In this document: positions 50,940 to 62,880 of the stretch, one piece after another | Position numbering within the stretch: position 1 is the first letter of the stretch | Layout: each line of letters starts with the position of its first letter | From: Bidens hawaiensis | Lineage: Eukaryota > Streptophyta > Magnoliopsida > Asterales > Asteraceae | Length of the DNA: 64,000 bases | Direction: 5' to 3' | Assembly: GCA_021521415.1 (NCBI GenBank) | Contig: JAIQDT010001933.1 | Coordinates: 1-64,000, forward strand | Notes under the pieces: generated by a model | The model's input: the letters and a program-made list of their open reading frames with translations, nothing else | What the model was told of the DNA's origin: nothing | The model's database searches: none | Position numbers and translations under genes: made by a program

Positions 50940-51770
50940 TTCATAAACAATCTCAACTTTTAATTTGTTACCCACTATTTCCAACTTTCATCGCATTTGT
51001 TTCTGACACTCCCGAACTTAATGGACTCAAACTCCATTAGTGTTTTTGCTGACGTGGAAATTATTATTAATAGAAACTAGACTGTGGATCCCATATTCTT
51101 TCTTCAACATATTACATCTTCATCGACCTTCAACAATTCAAAACCTAGACCTCAAAACCCGCCACCATTCCACCTTTCACCGCCACCACTCCACCACCCA
51201 AAGCGACCACAACTCCACCCACCGCCGCTGTCAGTGTCGTTGAAATCCTTTGCTCGTCGGAAAAACAAGTTGCAGGCTTTCGGCGAGCACCATATTCATA
51301 TTTTCACCGCCCACCGCCACAACCTCCACCCCCCGCCATCAACGTCGCACCCAACCATCTTCCAGAATTGTTTGCTCATCGGCAAAACAAGTTGCAGGTT
51401 TCCGGCGAGCACCAACTTCATCCTCTCTCCACCGGCGCATAATCTCCATGATCTCTATATCTTTCTACACCTCTGCACCATCTCCATTGTCTGAAAAACG
51501 AGGTCGCCAAAAAAACCAAATTCGTCGGAAAAATGAGGTCGCCGGAAATGGAGGTTGTTAAGGTTTTATGTTGAAGAAAGAAGATAATGTGGGACCCATA
51601 ACCTACATTTTATATATAAAAAATTCCACGTCTTCAAGAAAACTTACGGAGTTAGGGTTCGTTAAGTTTAGGAGTGCTAGAAACAAATATGGTGAAAGTT
51701 GGGAGTGGTGGATAACAAATCGAAAGTTGAGAATGTTATCATCTAGCAAATGAAAGTTAGGAGTATTAAA
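50940..51770. mobile_element. inverted-repeat element with a duplicated coding-like core
   Basis: Arms at about 50960-51115 and 51577-51750 are inverted and diverged (TTTGTTACCCACTATTTCC against TTTGTTATCCACCACTCCC; CTTTCTTCAACATA in both). The core carries a direct repeat about 125 bp apart (GCTCGTCGGAAAAACAAGTT at about 51252 and GCTCATCGGCAAAACAAGTT at about 51373). No TSD was found. The arm text resembles that of the foldback at 49334, so it is probably a related element. Confidence 0.6.
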
Positions 51771-52145
51771 ACCAATATCCCTAGTATATATAAAGGGAGG
51801 TTTAAAACGAAATAAAAAAAGGATATTGATTTTAGTAATCCGAACTTTGGCTAATTAGCCGATATTAATCACAACCTAAGAAATTCCCTAAGTTAATCCT
51901 AATTTTTTCGGGTATAGATTAGATTTTTTAAGAGGTATTTTTTGGGTACAGATAGTGTATTAGAAATGCTCGGTTTCGGGTATTGGAAAAAAGCGGCTTT
52001 GGGTATGGAACCGGTTCGGGTTTTCGGGCATTACCAGGTATAAATTGGGCCCGGTTCGGGTTTTAGTATCGAAATCATACCCTATTCCTATCCTATGAGT
52101 AGGTTCAGGTACGGGTTCAGGTTTTTTGTGCACCTCTAGTTATCT
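51771..52145. other. degenerate repeat fragments
   Basis: Contains GGTTCGGGTTTTCGGG / GGGCCCGGTTCGGG words like those in the repeat at 33915. No boundaries or gene. Confidence 0.35.
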
Positions 52146-52189
52146 CTAGTTATGGGGAAAATCCACCAGCCCGAATGCCAACTAATGGT

Positions 52190-52350
52190 AAAATCCAAAC
52201 ACTCTCATGATCAAACTGAAAATCACAAGGTTTCCGGTCTTCATTACTTGAGCCACCCATGCCCTATACAAATTGTTGTCAGTGAGGTTTGAATCTGAGT
52301 CTTTATTAAGAAACTCTGGATTTCTTACCACTACACCACAATGTGTGTGT
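52190..52350 (-). repeat. tRNA-like SINE head
   Basis: On the minus strand TGGTGTAGTGG (about 52335) is a good A box. ATTCAAACC (about 52288) is a near B box. It lies directly left of another SINE. Confidence 0.4.
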
Positions 52351-52368
52351 GACACAAATTTACGTATT

Positions 52369-52660
52369 TTTTTTTCGAACGGTGACTTTCGTAGTTAAGA
52401 TATATCACACTCCTCGGTCCAACAGGAGGAGGAGTCCCGCCACCCCACTAGGGCCAGACTATGTTGACATAATCGGTATCCACGTTGACATCCGAGTTTG
52501 GCTTGGCCGTTCCCGGTAAAACCCAGTTGGCTCACCCCGCCCGAAGGCACGACATGTTTTTTGCTCTAGAAAAATCCGGTCGGAATCAGGACTCGAACCC
52601 AGAACATCCGGATCATCCATCATATTCCTGGCCATTGAGGCAAGCCCCGCTAGTTCACAT
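52369..52660 (-). mobile_element. tRNA-derived SINE with 11-bp TSD
   Basis: It is flanked by the perfect 11-mer ATTTACGTATT (52358-52368 and 52661-52671). On the minus strand it starts ATGTGAACTAGCGGGG and has the B box GTTCGAGTC at about 52590. It ends in a run of A's (TTTTTTTTT on plus, 52367-52375). The long TSD plus A tail are hallmarks of LINE-driven retroposition. The A box is degenerate (TGCCTCAATGG). Confidence 0.8.
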
Positions 52661-52671
52661 ATTTACGTATT

Positions 52672-53199
52672 GACACATAATAAATCAACATAGTTATAAT
52701 TTCCATTTAAATATTCTTATAAACTAATTATCTTAGGATAACCCTATAATTTTTTTAAAAAGTAATTCCACAGTTTGTGAGGTGGGAGCAAGAATCTGAC
52801 TTAAATTGTACATCATATGGTTTACTATACTTCTTTGATTGCAAATAGGCTACTTTGATAGTCCTAAGTTATTCACTTTGACTTTTATAAGTCAAATATT
52901 TTTTTCTTTTTCGGAAAATTCCAAGAAAAAAGTAATTTTGCTATAAACTTGATGGTTATTTTATTAATATTAATATTTATTTTATGTAGAAGAATATCAT
53001 CTTGTTTAAAGAAGATATATAGAAAGATAAATACTAAGATCATCATCAATAGATGGTGTTTTTAGTGTTTACTCCTTGATATCACATAAACACTCTTTTT
53101 CTTCTCTCTCCCCTCCTTTCTCTCTCATTCATGTCTCTTACAAATACATTCTTTATCTATTTTTTCTCAAGAATCTCTCTACACCATCTCTTTTTCACA
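52672..53199. other. intergenic, with a pyrimidine-rich stretch
   Basis: 53095-53200 is strongly C/T-rich (TTCTCTCTCCCCTCC). No gene was found. Confidence 0.4.
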
Positions 53200-53207
53200 T
53201 CACACAA

Positions 53208-53351
53208 TAGAGATGAGCAAATTGTGTATTGGTACCGGCGGTACTGAAACGGTACCCACGTTTTGAGTTTTTGGTACCGGTATCAAAATTTTGCGATTTT
53301 TGGGATCAGTGTTTCGGTACCTGTACCAATATGGTACCGATCTCATCCCTA
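53208..53351. mobile_element. 144-bp mini hAT-like MITE
   Basis: The ends are TAGAGATGAGCA and the complement TAGGGATGAGAT. The flanking octamers TCACACAA and TCAAACAA match at 7 of 8. The interior is rich in GGTACC. A similar fragment is at about 10490-10640. Confidence 0.6.
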
Positions 53352-53605
53352 TCAAACAATATCTCTTGCACATCATTCTTTTTTTAATTTTCTCAAAAAC
53401 ACCCCAACGAATCTTCTATTGTAATGCTCTAAAACGCTGTCTAATTGATATTTGTTTGACCATAATACTGAACCACCACAATTCATTCACACAATCACAC
53501 CCTTGTAATCTCAATTTGTAATATTTTATTAAGGAGCCTAGAACATGCAACTATTGTATGAAAAGTGAACGTTTTTGTTGAAACATTATTGATTTGAATG
53601 TTGAG

Positions 53606-53805
53606 TACACATGTAATAGTCTTTTTGTTTGTTTGTTATGCATAAAGTGTATACAACTCAACATATACAATCTATGGGGTCGGTTATCTGTTATCTTGCA
53701 GGTACTACACATGTAATAGTCTTTTTGTTTGTTTGTTATGCATAAAGTGTATACAACTCAACATATACAATCTATGGGGTCGGTTATCTGTTATCTTGCA
53801 GGTAC
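53606..53805. repeat. perfect 100-bp tandem duplication
   Basis: TACACATGTAATAGTC through CTTGCAGGTAC occurs twice in direct succession with no differences that I can see. It is not part of any element I recognise. Identity means very recent origin or an assembly error. Confidence 0.95.
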
Positions 53806-55600
53806 CGGGCAATAGGCATAACATACAACTTAAGTGCTTAAGAAGATATTGAATAGGTTTGTTAGTTTGTTAAAAATTATGCCTTGATATTCCCAAGTAG
53901 GATTAATGCCTACAATATACAACTTAAGTGCTTAAGAAGATATTGCAAACAGAATGCACAAAGACCTAACATATCTTCTAATCTTCTAATATGAAAGATG
54001 ATTTAGATCACTTAAAGACGACTTGACCATCTTAAGGTTAATTATGAACATGCATCACCTATCCTTTAATACACGTGCCTTGTATACTGAAATACATATA
54101 AGCTCTTTATTGACTTAAGAATTTTCTACTAGTTTAGTTTAATTAGACATGGTATGCTCAAATGATCGACGATTGAGCTCGAATGACGATGAACCGCCCA
54201 TCGGCCATGGTTCTTCTGCTACTTGGCTATTCAAATTTCAATAAGATCCTTGTTAGATACATCGACTTGTATGACATTGCATCGACTACATATGTTCTTT
54301 TTATGAAATTCTTCCATTTTTGATGTTTGTTTGAGTTGATTTTATCTTTACAAGCTATTAATGATGGACTATGCATTAGCCATCCCTCTGGTTCTATATA
54401 TCATGATTTTCTTTTCACTTGTTTGATCTTTTGAATACTTATTGTGATGATTTAAGAATATAGAATATGAATATAAATTTAATTATTTATATCTATGGAT
54501 ATTTAGTAAAAAATTATAATCTCTCTAACAAATCAACTGATGCATGGAACATATTCCACTAAAATTGTTTCTAGTTTTAGATTTGAATAATTGTCACTAT
54601 GAAACAATTAGCTAGTGACTCTGGGAACGATCACTAATGGTGGCATTTTAGCCTTAGGAACAAACATATATTTGCAATTCTGTATTCTAGATAAATCAAT
54701 GTAACACTTCTAAAGGTCAATATTACACCTATACATAAACTTTTCAATAAAATGTTTTAATGACATTATTTCACTAAGATTTCCACTATAACTTTTTCAG
54801 CATAAAAAACCCTGACGTTTTCACGCTAATCTACGAAATCATCTAAATCGCAGATTGTGATGATTGATGAACAAATTATCTTGAAAAGGTTATGATGGGA
54901 AACCATAAAAATAAGATTTTAACATGATACCACTTACCACCACACAAAGATTTTATTTGACGAATTTCTATGAAGTACACCCTAAAAGCATTGTACTTTT
55001 AAGACTATACATAGAGTACCTACAAGCACCGGTAGATGGGAATAACATTATTTAAAAAACTCCTATATATTCAAATGTAGTCATCGCTTATCTGATGCAC
55101 TGTTTAATCCCCTTACTAATTTTTAACTTGTCAAACTAAAATATATCCTTTAACAAAAAAAAATTGAAGTCGCAAATATAATTTTTATAGTTTAGGAGGG
55201 TTGATCATAGGTTCAAGTTCAATAGACGTCACTGATTAAAAAATATTCGCCGTTCAAAAAACAAAGTTTAAAACTTTTAAATTTAAATTCAAAGTTGTAA
55301 ATTTATACAACACAATATTTTTATACGATATAAAAGTTTGCAACAAACATTCAATTTCGGCTTCAACTACTGGTAGAGACCCGTAAATTGGAAAATACTC
55401 CAATAGCAAGAAGAGAACAATTTTGAGACAACTTTTTATTATTTTATTTCTCAAAAGTAGATTACATTTATAGGAAAAACATTGCATGAATATACCTTAA
55501 TAAGAAAACCATAAGAAAGGTAATTAATAGATAGAATTCAATTGTAACTTGTATTGCAAGAAAAAAAGACACTTATTTCTTTATCAAGAAATAAAAAAAA
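53806..55600. other. intergenic, AT-rich, nothing recognised
   Basis: The short direct repeat ACAACTTAAGTGCTTAAGAA occurs at about 53825 and 53920. Otherwise no gene, RNA or paired termini in about 1.8 kb. Confidence 0.45.
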
Positions 55601-55650
55601 TCAAATTGGTAAAGGTAACTTTATCCCGAGCAATGTATCATGAACTTTCA

Positions 55651-55972
55651 CCATCACGCCCATCGGCTTCAATTTTGGCCGAAACATGATAATTTCCCTA
55701 GCGGGTGCTACATTCAATGGTTTGAACAATGTATAATAAAATGTATATAGTCCAATTCGAAATGCAAAAATATTAAGGGAATCTAATTTAGACAAGAAGT
55801 TCAAGGCTCATGCATCATGCCCATCGGCTTCAGTTTCGGTCGAAACATAATAATTTCCCTAGCGGGTATTATATTCAATGGTTTGAACAATGTATTATGC
55901 AATGTATATAGTCCAATTCGAAATGCAAAAATATTAAGGAAATCTAATTTAGACAATAAGTACAAATCTCAT
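55651..55972. repeat. 161-bp tandem duplication
   Basis: Two copies with a 161-bp period (GCCCATCGGCTTCA at 55658 and 55819) share TTTCCCTAGCGGGT, TTCAATGGTTTGAACAATG and AGTCCAATTCGAAATGC. They differ by about a dozen bases. The ORFs on both strands are broken between copies, and the parent sequence is not recognised. Confidence 0.9.
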
Positions 55973-56279
55973 GTCGGACCAACCCAAAAGGGTTTGTTGT
56001 TCATTTAATGTACAATCAACAAATACGTGTAACGACATTCTCTGATAAAGATCTCGACCAATGAGAGATACGGGACCAACCCAAAGGGTTTGGTTGTTCC
56101 AATAAAGGAAAAGAAAGCGTGAACTTGTAAAATTGTTAATAGTGTTTAAAACAAACACCAACTTTTGACAATTTATTATTTGATGCAACATAAAGGCTTT
56201 AATATCAATGTGATACATGTGTTTGGTTTAAAAAAAACAGAATTTATATTCAAAGAAAAACTGAAACTAGTAAGCCCTT
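55973..56279. other. intergenic, short local repeat
   Basis: GGACCAACCCAAAAGGGTTT (55977) and GGGACCAACCCAAAGGGTTT (about 56069) form a small direct repeat. No gene. Confidence 0.4.
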
Positions 56280-56842
56280 AGGGGTGTGCATAAAAACGAA
56301 AAAACCGAACCGAAACTGATAAAACCGAAAAAACCAAACTGAATTAGAAACTGACGGTTCTGTTTTGAACTTTAGCAAAAATTCAAAACATTGGTTTTGG
56401 TTCGGTTTTGTATTTTTTTAAGAACCAAAAAAACCGAACCAAAAAACAAATATCTTATCCGAAACCATTAACACAAAATCTACCGACGACCATTGATTTA
56501 GTTTTAACATATGGTTAATAACAAATATATTTTGTTGCTGAATATGGTTAATAACTAATAAAACTAGTACTTTTAATTTTAATATTTAATATTTTATTAA
56601 TCATTAGTTTAAAGAAAAAAATAATGCCCAATTTCAATATCTTAGGTGAAGTTTTTTTTGGACCAAAATGTTTTGGCTCGATTAGCAAAAGTGCAAAACC
56701 GAAAAAATCGCATCCAAAACCGAACCGAACCAAAAATCAAAAACCGAAACTGAACGGTTTAAAAAAACCACAAAACCGAAAGTTTGGTTTTTAATTCAGT
56801 TTTAGTCAAAAATCGCACCGAACCACACCACGCATACCCCTA
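56280..56842. mobile_element. hAT-like MITE rich in AACCGAACC
   Basis: The left end is TAGGGGTGTGCATAAAAACG and the complemented right end TAGGGGTATGCGTGG. The type is the same as the MITE at 14254. No matching TSD was found (TAAGCCCT against GAATTAGT), so the edges may have changed. Confidence 0.6.
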
Positions 56843-56993
56843 GAATTAGTTAGCGAAAATTAAAGTAAAAAAGGTATTTTTGGCTAGTTCATTGAGGCAT
56901 CCAGCTAGTATTAACCTTTCGGTTCGTATTTGCAAAGAAATGCTTTTATTTTAATAACATATTAAACAAATATATTTTGTAGTGTTTTATGTA

Positions 56994-57519
56994 TAGTAGA
57001 AACTCGATAAATTAATACTCGATTATTTAATAAATTCTCTAAGATAATATTTTTTGCCGATCCTGACTCAGGGATAGGGTGCTAAATTAATAATTCACTA
57101 AAATTATAATATAATACATTTTTGATAATTTCTTTAGACTCCATATAAAATATAGATTAATAATTTCTTATATATAACATATTACATGAATGATTTATGA
57201 AGGTTTCTTGAAAAATGACTAAATCATCTGTTGTTTTTTTGTTAAAATCAATTTCCCATTGAAAAATGAGCTTGTATTTATATAGAAAATATTTTTAATG
57301 TCCATAAAGTGATACATTAAACACAAGAAGCATAATAAGGTGGGAGATTGAATGTTTCTTTTAAATTGGGCCGTTTATTTGATATACATGCATTGTATAC
57401 AATAATTAAGTGGAAGCTTGAAAGGTGTTTGTAAACTAATTATTCTACTATAAATTAATAAAATATTAATTAATAAATTTTGGTGGTCTCAAGTGTATTA
57501 TTTCATAGAGTTTCTACTG
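56994..57519 (-). mobile_element. pogo/Emigrant-like element, copy 2
   Basis: The ends are TAGTAGAAACTCGATAAATT and the complement CAGTAGAAACTCTATGAAAT, with TA on both flanks (56992-56993 and 57520-57521). On the minus strand the transposase tail homologous to 32005-32142 is present but broken: in the PIP box ATT GAG has become ATT TAG, a stop. It is shorter than the RPL8-intron copy. Confidence 0.85.
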
Positions 57520-57521
57520 TA

Positions 57522-57943
57522 GATGAAAGGCTAATTATGGATAATAAGAACAAAAAAAGAAAGAAATTATTAAGTTTTAAAGATCTGCTAAATATATCTA
57601 GCCGTTTGGTAAAAAAGACATAGATTTAGCAGATTGAATACTTGGAATACATCCAATCAACCCGTCGTAGAATCTGGTCATTATGTTGGGCAAGTACTAA
57701 GAAAGTTTAACACGTATAATTAATTGTAGTCGAGAAGTGAGAACCGATATATTAACTTGAGCATTCCTAAATTATGGAAGTTAATTAACTAAATTTGTTA
57801 TATACTTATATCACAATTTGTATAGCATATGGAGCAAATAAATTAAGGATATAACCTAATCATGGTAACCACTTTGGACTACAATCGTAAGAGTTTTATG
57901 GTAGTCAAAGCACACCTTAACTTATTGTTAGGGCATATATATA
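57522..57943. other. intergenic, nothing recognised
   Basis: AT-rich spacer before the Tat-type element. The exact LTR start is uncertain. Confidence 0.4.
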
Positions 57944-59790
57944 TTTTATGTTGATGATACTTTATCCTTATATAACTTGTGGATCATTTATTCTTGAGAT
58001 ATGTTACAGGTTGCGAAGGATCAATGATCCTCGGTATTATTTGTTTACTAACGATTGTGTTTGAATAGTGTTGTGATTAATAGATATAAAGGCTATATGA
58101 CCGAGTCTACCTAATATCTCGCTATTGGACTCATTCAGCATGTGGTCAAGAGGCGTGGACGGAGCTAATGGGAGAGTGGCGGATTAATAAGAATTTTAGT
58201 TAGTTGTTATTTTTGTTTATAACCGAGTTTATGATCAGCTAGGACACATAATTATCACTTCACACACATTCGCAGTACTGATAGCTCTCTAGAATTACCC
58301 ACACACTTAGCATTCGTTGTATTACTGATCATAATCTCCAACTTTTTAATACCCTTTTGTAATTAATAAAGTGGTGATAGACGATTTGTCATTACCCGGG
58401 GTTTTTGTGCCGGCGATCCGACTGATGACCGTTGTTTGAGTCATTCAAAAACCTAATTAAACTATATAGATAGAGTAAGTAATGTATCGTATCCACCAGG
58501 ATTATGTGGTCAATGCAAATCGTGTAAACAATATTTAATATTATGAAGTAGCAGATTTTAGTGCTGATCACACAAGCAAATGGTTTGAATTGAGAATTAA
58601 GCAAACAAGCAAGTAAACAAGTTTCAATCAATTAATTAAAGCAAATCACACCTAAGACTTCAAGTAAGTAACTTACAATAATCTCATGCAACCTAACAGA
58701 TTAATTATTAACGGTTAACTACAGACTGATCAACTAGACAAAACCTTAGGCAACAATAATCGTTATACACATGACACTGGTTATCAAACAGTCCCTGCCA
58801 GTGTGACTCAGTTAAGGGCAATTATATGCTTTGTCGTATTCAACCTAATCAAACAACCCTATGATCAATTATTATAGCAACTGGTAACTAATCGTTCAGA
58901 TCAACGTAAACCTAAACCGATTGAACACATAGAAATACTAAACATCAATAATCATAGATTACCATAAACAATTATACATAAATGTTCTTAGTCACATGAG
59001 GAAACTGAAATTGTTACAAACTTTACATCCCGGGTATGATTCAGAGAAGACTAGCCGAGCATCGTCATCGATAGATATTCAATTATGATGAGGAAAGCCA
59101 TTAGGATTGATCAAGAGATGAAAGTCGTAACAGCTGCTGAAAGTCGTAATAACTGATTAGGGTTCGTAAAATAGGAGATATAGGTCAAAACCCGTTTTTC
59201 CCGTTTTTTATGTCCATCGCGATACGCGATGGCCATATGACCATCTCATTGCGTATCACGACCTAAAAAAACCTCATATTCAGATTCCTCTCGTCGAGAA
59301 ACTCAAAATTCATATATTATGGCTCCCGTACTCATTTTCTAGCCTAGGATATGCCCGTTTTACTTCTTGGTCGCGTTTTGTCAACCCATCTTGTTCAGTT
59401 TAAGCATCGGCTTATGATTTCTCATCCATACTCTTCCCGAATCCTTGTAACACTTCCCAAGACATCAAATCATTCTCCAGTCTTCCCGAGATATCATTCC
59501 ATGCTCGTACAAGTCTCTAATTTAATATCTTTAACGATCAATGACCTGAAATACAAAAGCACGTATGAAGTACCAAAGTTCTAACAATATATTAAATAAA
59601 ACTACATAATTAATACACTAATATATATACAAAATACCCGACCATCACCGACCATGATCAAGGGCTTTTCCTCGCAACAAATCATTGTGTTCATACATAT
59701 TTCGTTTACATATTCACCGTTATCATTCAAGCACTAAACCTCAGTTTACAAATTTGGTTACATTATCCTGATTGATTTTTGACCAAAACA
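57944..59790 (+). repeat. 5' LTR of the Tat element, interrupted by about 1.2 kb
   Basis: Blocks before about 58435 (ATCTCGCTATTGG, TTTTTGTGCCGGC) and after about 59640 (CATGATCAAGGGCTTTTCC, TTTTTGACCAAAACA) both align in order with the solo LTR at 8639-9690. Therefore 58436-59640 is an insertion. The left end is approximate. Confidence 0.65.
58436..59640. repeat. unidentified repeat inserted in the Tat LTR
   Basis: The insertion contains CGATACGCGATGGCCATATG and GCGTATCACGACC, and ends with ATATATATACAAAATACCCG. Such text is common in plant LTR-type repeats, but I found no termini or TSD. ORF 59351-59584 is not credible as a gene. Confidence 0.4.
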
Positions 59791-59876
59791 ATTTGGTGCC
59801 CACCGTGGGGCAATTGGTGCTATAATCCAGAAAATACCCTATCAATATTCAACCTTTTTAATCAATACCACCATCA

Positions 59877-61965
59877 ATGGCCTCTCAACAATCTTCTGCT
59901 TCATCCACCATGCCTTCATCAGTTTCTCACCCACCAAGAACTTTACCACCGATGCCTTCTCCGCTAACAGGAACACCAAGGGCTACTGCTGCTGGAAACA
60001 AGACATAGCTTCCAGTTTTCCAGAGCTCAAAGACCACTGCTGCCACTTCTGTGGTAAACTCTAACAATGATGTTTCTGCTATGTTTTCACAGGTAAAGGC
60101 GCACATGGAGCAGCAGAACAAGACCAACCAGAAGATCCTACGTGAGATAGAGGATCTCAAGAAGAATAAGAGGCCATTGGAGGATCAGAATCCTTTGATG
60201 CGAAGGATGCTGGATTTCACCATTCCAGGATCCGTAGCTCAGCAAGTTCAAGGATCTTCGTTCCTCCAGCAAGGATCATCCATCCTTTAACCTTGATCCA
60301 TGGGTCAGCATACTCAAGGATCCTCGATTTTCCTGCATGGATCATCTGTCCTTCAACCAGGATCCATGGGTCAGCAAGCTCAAGAATCCTCATTCCTACA
60401 TCAAGGATCATATATTCTTCAACCAGGATCCATGGGTCAGCAAGCTCAAGGATCCTCTTTCCTTCAACAAGGATCATCCATCCTTCAGCTAGGATCCTCT
60501 GGATTGTATCATCAAGGATCCTTCAACTTCCAACCTCAAGGATCCTTCATGCAGAATCAGGGATCCCCGAGACTTCAACATCAAAGGTCATCGGAGGTCC
60601 ATGAAGGAGACATCATCCCTATGCAGACCATTGCCTCTGGTGGACCAACTACCATAGCAGATGCTTCCTATCTTGGCTATTCTTCTGGGATGCCAACGTT
60701 CAGTCAACAAAAGAGGTAATTCTCACAATCATATATCCTTAGACACTAACCTTGGTTCCATGCAGGATACATGTATCAATCAGGCCTTGGCTAAGGAACT
60801 TCAGAAGCTTAAGGATATGATATCCAGCGTGCCAGGAGTGGTCCGACCCATTCCTAAAATACCAGAACGAAGCCACAAGCTATCAAAATTTGCTCCACCA
60901 ATATATGATGCTGAAATCCCAAAACGCTTTCAAATCCTCAATATGAATGGGTATGATGGTACCACTGATCCAGAAGAGCATGTGGCTCAGTACCAGGAGA
61001 GGATGGAGATCAGTCCCATTCCCGAAAGACTCAAGGATGCCTGCCTGTGCAAAGGCTTCGGGTCCACTCTAACAGGATCTGCACTCAAATGACTGCTATG
61101 TCTTCCTCCCTATTATGTTACTTCTTTTTCACACTTAGTTAATTTATTCAATAGCCAATTTTCTTGTAGTATAAAATTTGAGAAATTAAATAGTGACCTA
61201 TATAGAGTTGTCCAACCTTATGATGTATCCCTAAGAGATTTTGTTACAAGGTTTGGCAGGGAAGCCCTAGAGATCCATAATCTTGATATGGATACGACTG
61301 TTGAGGAATTCAATATGGGGCTACATAGGGGCTCCCCATTTTATGACGATCTTGTGATGACCACATGCATGACGTTAGATGAAATCAGAAATAGGGCACT
61401 CAGATTTATAAGGATAGAGGATGACTAGAAGATCCAAGAACGGTTAGGAGCTCCAACAAAACAAGAGTCCCCTGACAAGAAACAAGGATCCTCATTCAGA
61501 AATAATAACTCGAAGCCTTATTCAAAATTCAACAATCAAAATGTCCGAGCAGTTGAAGAAGGAGAAGATGATAATGAAGATTATCCAAGTATTTCCGAGT
61601 ATTGCTTCTCTGTCGATACTCATGGCTTAATTTGTGCCATGAAGGATCTTGGAGAGAAAGCAAGGTGGCCTCGGAAGAATGAGAAAGCAACACCCTTCAA
61701 GGACAAGTCCAAATGGTGTGCATTCCATGAATATTTTGGCCATATGACTGACGACTGCATTGGTCTAAGAAGAGAAATTGGCTATCTTCTAAGTAAAGGC
61801 CACTTCAAAGAGCTCTTAGGAAGAAAAAAGTCAAGGATCCAGGATCCTGAAGATGTCCCACAAAAAACAACTCCGTCCCCACCTGATGCACAAGTCATCA
61901 ATTTCATCTCCGGTGGCTCGGATATATGTGGAACCTCCTTCTCCTCGGCCAAGAGACATGCCTAA
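59877..61965 (+). pseudogene. Tat-type gag, broken
   Basis: It starts MASQQSSASSTMPSS. An in-frame TAG follows at about 60006. Then come a coiled-coil-like segment (EQQNKTNQKILREIEDLKKN), a GSS/QGS repeat block, and the capsid-like core (FQILNMNGYDGTTDPEEHV, about 60930). A TGA stands where Trp is expected at 61090-61092. The core continues (LRDFVTRFGREALEIHNLD), with further stops. The end has a finger-like CAFHEYFGHMTDDC (about 61718) and YLLSKGHFKELLG, all typical of Tat gag. Confidence 0.85.
60225..60600 (+). repeat. gag minisatellite built on GGATCC (CAAGGATCCTC) words
   Basis: About a dozen irregularly spaced GGATCC or near-GGATCC words encode repeated QGSS, PGSMGQQAQ and LQQGSSIL peptides. 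Higher-order units of about 60 bp (CAGGATCCATGGGTCAGCAA) occur about three times. The block makes the gag N-terminal third repetitive. Confidence 0.85.
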
Positions 61966-62880
61966 AGAGACAAAGTTGGAAAACGGAGAGCGACCTGTCA
62001 TATCCACTACCTTAACGACTGATAAAAGAATCTTTTTTGATGAAGAAGATAAAACAAGCATCCGGGATCCTCATCACGACGGTTTGATTGTAACTCTATT
62101 TATTGCTAATCATTATGTGCGCAGGATCCTAGTCGATGGTGGAAGCTCAGTCAGCATCATTCAACATGATGTACTCCAGAAGATGAATACCCAGACTCAA
62201 ATATCGTTCCCCGAGCATCCGTGCTAGTTGGTTTCAGTGGCGAAACTAAGAAAACAATGGGTCCATCAAGCTCCCTATATACATTGAAGGGTTAAACTCT
62301 TATAAAAAATTTTGTGTTATAGATAATTTGTCTTGTTGCAATGTAATTCTTGGCAGACCATGGCTACATGGAATGAAGGCTGTAGCATCTACTTATTACC
62401 AATGTATAAAATTACCAACTCCTTGGGGAGTAGTGAGAATATATGGCGACTAAGTGGAAGATAAGAACTATTACTCCTCATCCATGAAGCCGGCGACCAA
62501 AAAAACGATATCATAGCAACTACAACAACATCCTAAGAACGCACTGGAAGCTCGAGAACAAAACCTAAAAGAAGTATCCTTGGATCCTGAGGATCCACAC
62601 GTAAAAGTTTTCCTAGGATCTAGTATCCCTACTAGCATTGAAGAGGATCTAGTATCCTTCCTCAAGCAACGAAAATCTACATTTGACTTCAAGCACTCCG
62701 ACATGACAGGTATTTCAAAAGAGGTAATTACTTATAAATTAGGCATTGATAATTCAAGTTTAGCATGGAAACCGAGACATATTAGGTTGAAAGGAAGGCC
62801 CTATAGGGGCCCCAGGGACTTCCGGCCGCAATTAAGCCCCCCTTTAGATATTTTGTCATATATATTGTTTATTACTTGAA
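61966..62880 (+). pseudogene. Tat-type protease and RT-linker fragment
   Basis: ILVDGGSSVSIIQHDVL (about 62128) is the aspartic-protease active-site block (DGGSS in place of the usual DTG/DSGSS). From 62580 the text FLGSSIPTSIEEDLVSFL, TFDFKHSDMTGISKEVITYKL matches the segment just before RT in Tat elements. It stops at about 62795 and the RT core is missing. Confidence 0.8.

Larger units (their letters stand above)
57944..62800 (+). mobile_element. Tat-type Ty3/gypsy retrotransposon, 3'-truncated and decayed
   Basis: LTR (about 57944-59790, interrupted), then ATTTGGTGCCCACCGTGGGG at 59791, a leader typical of plant Tat elements. Next come gag (from 59877), protease and the start of the RT linker, up to about 62795. 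RT, RNase H, integrase and the 3' LTR are absent. The text changes abruptly after GGGGCCCCAGGGACTTCC (about 62806). Confidence 0.82.

Noticed and set aside
51084..51494. 136-aa Pro/His-rich ORF
   Set aside because: Low-complexity translation of CCACCACC-type text inside an inverted-repeat element; other frames are equally open.
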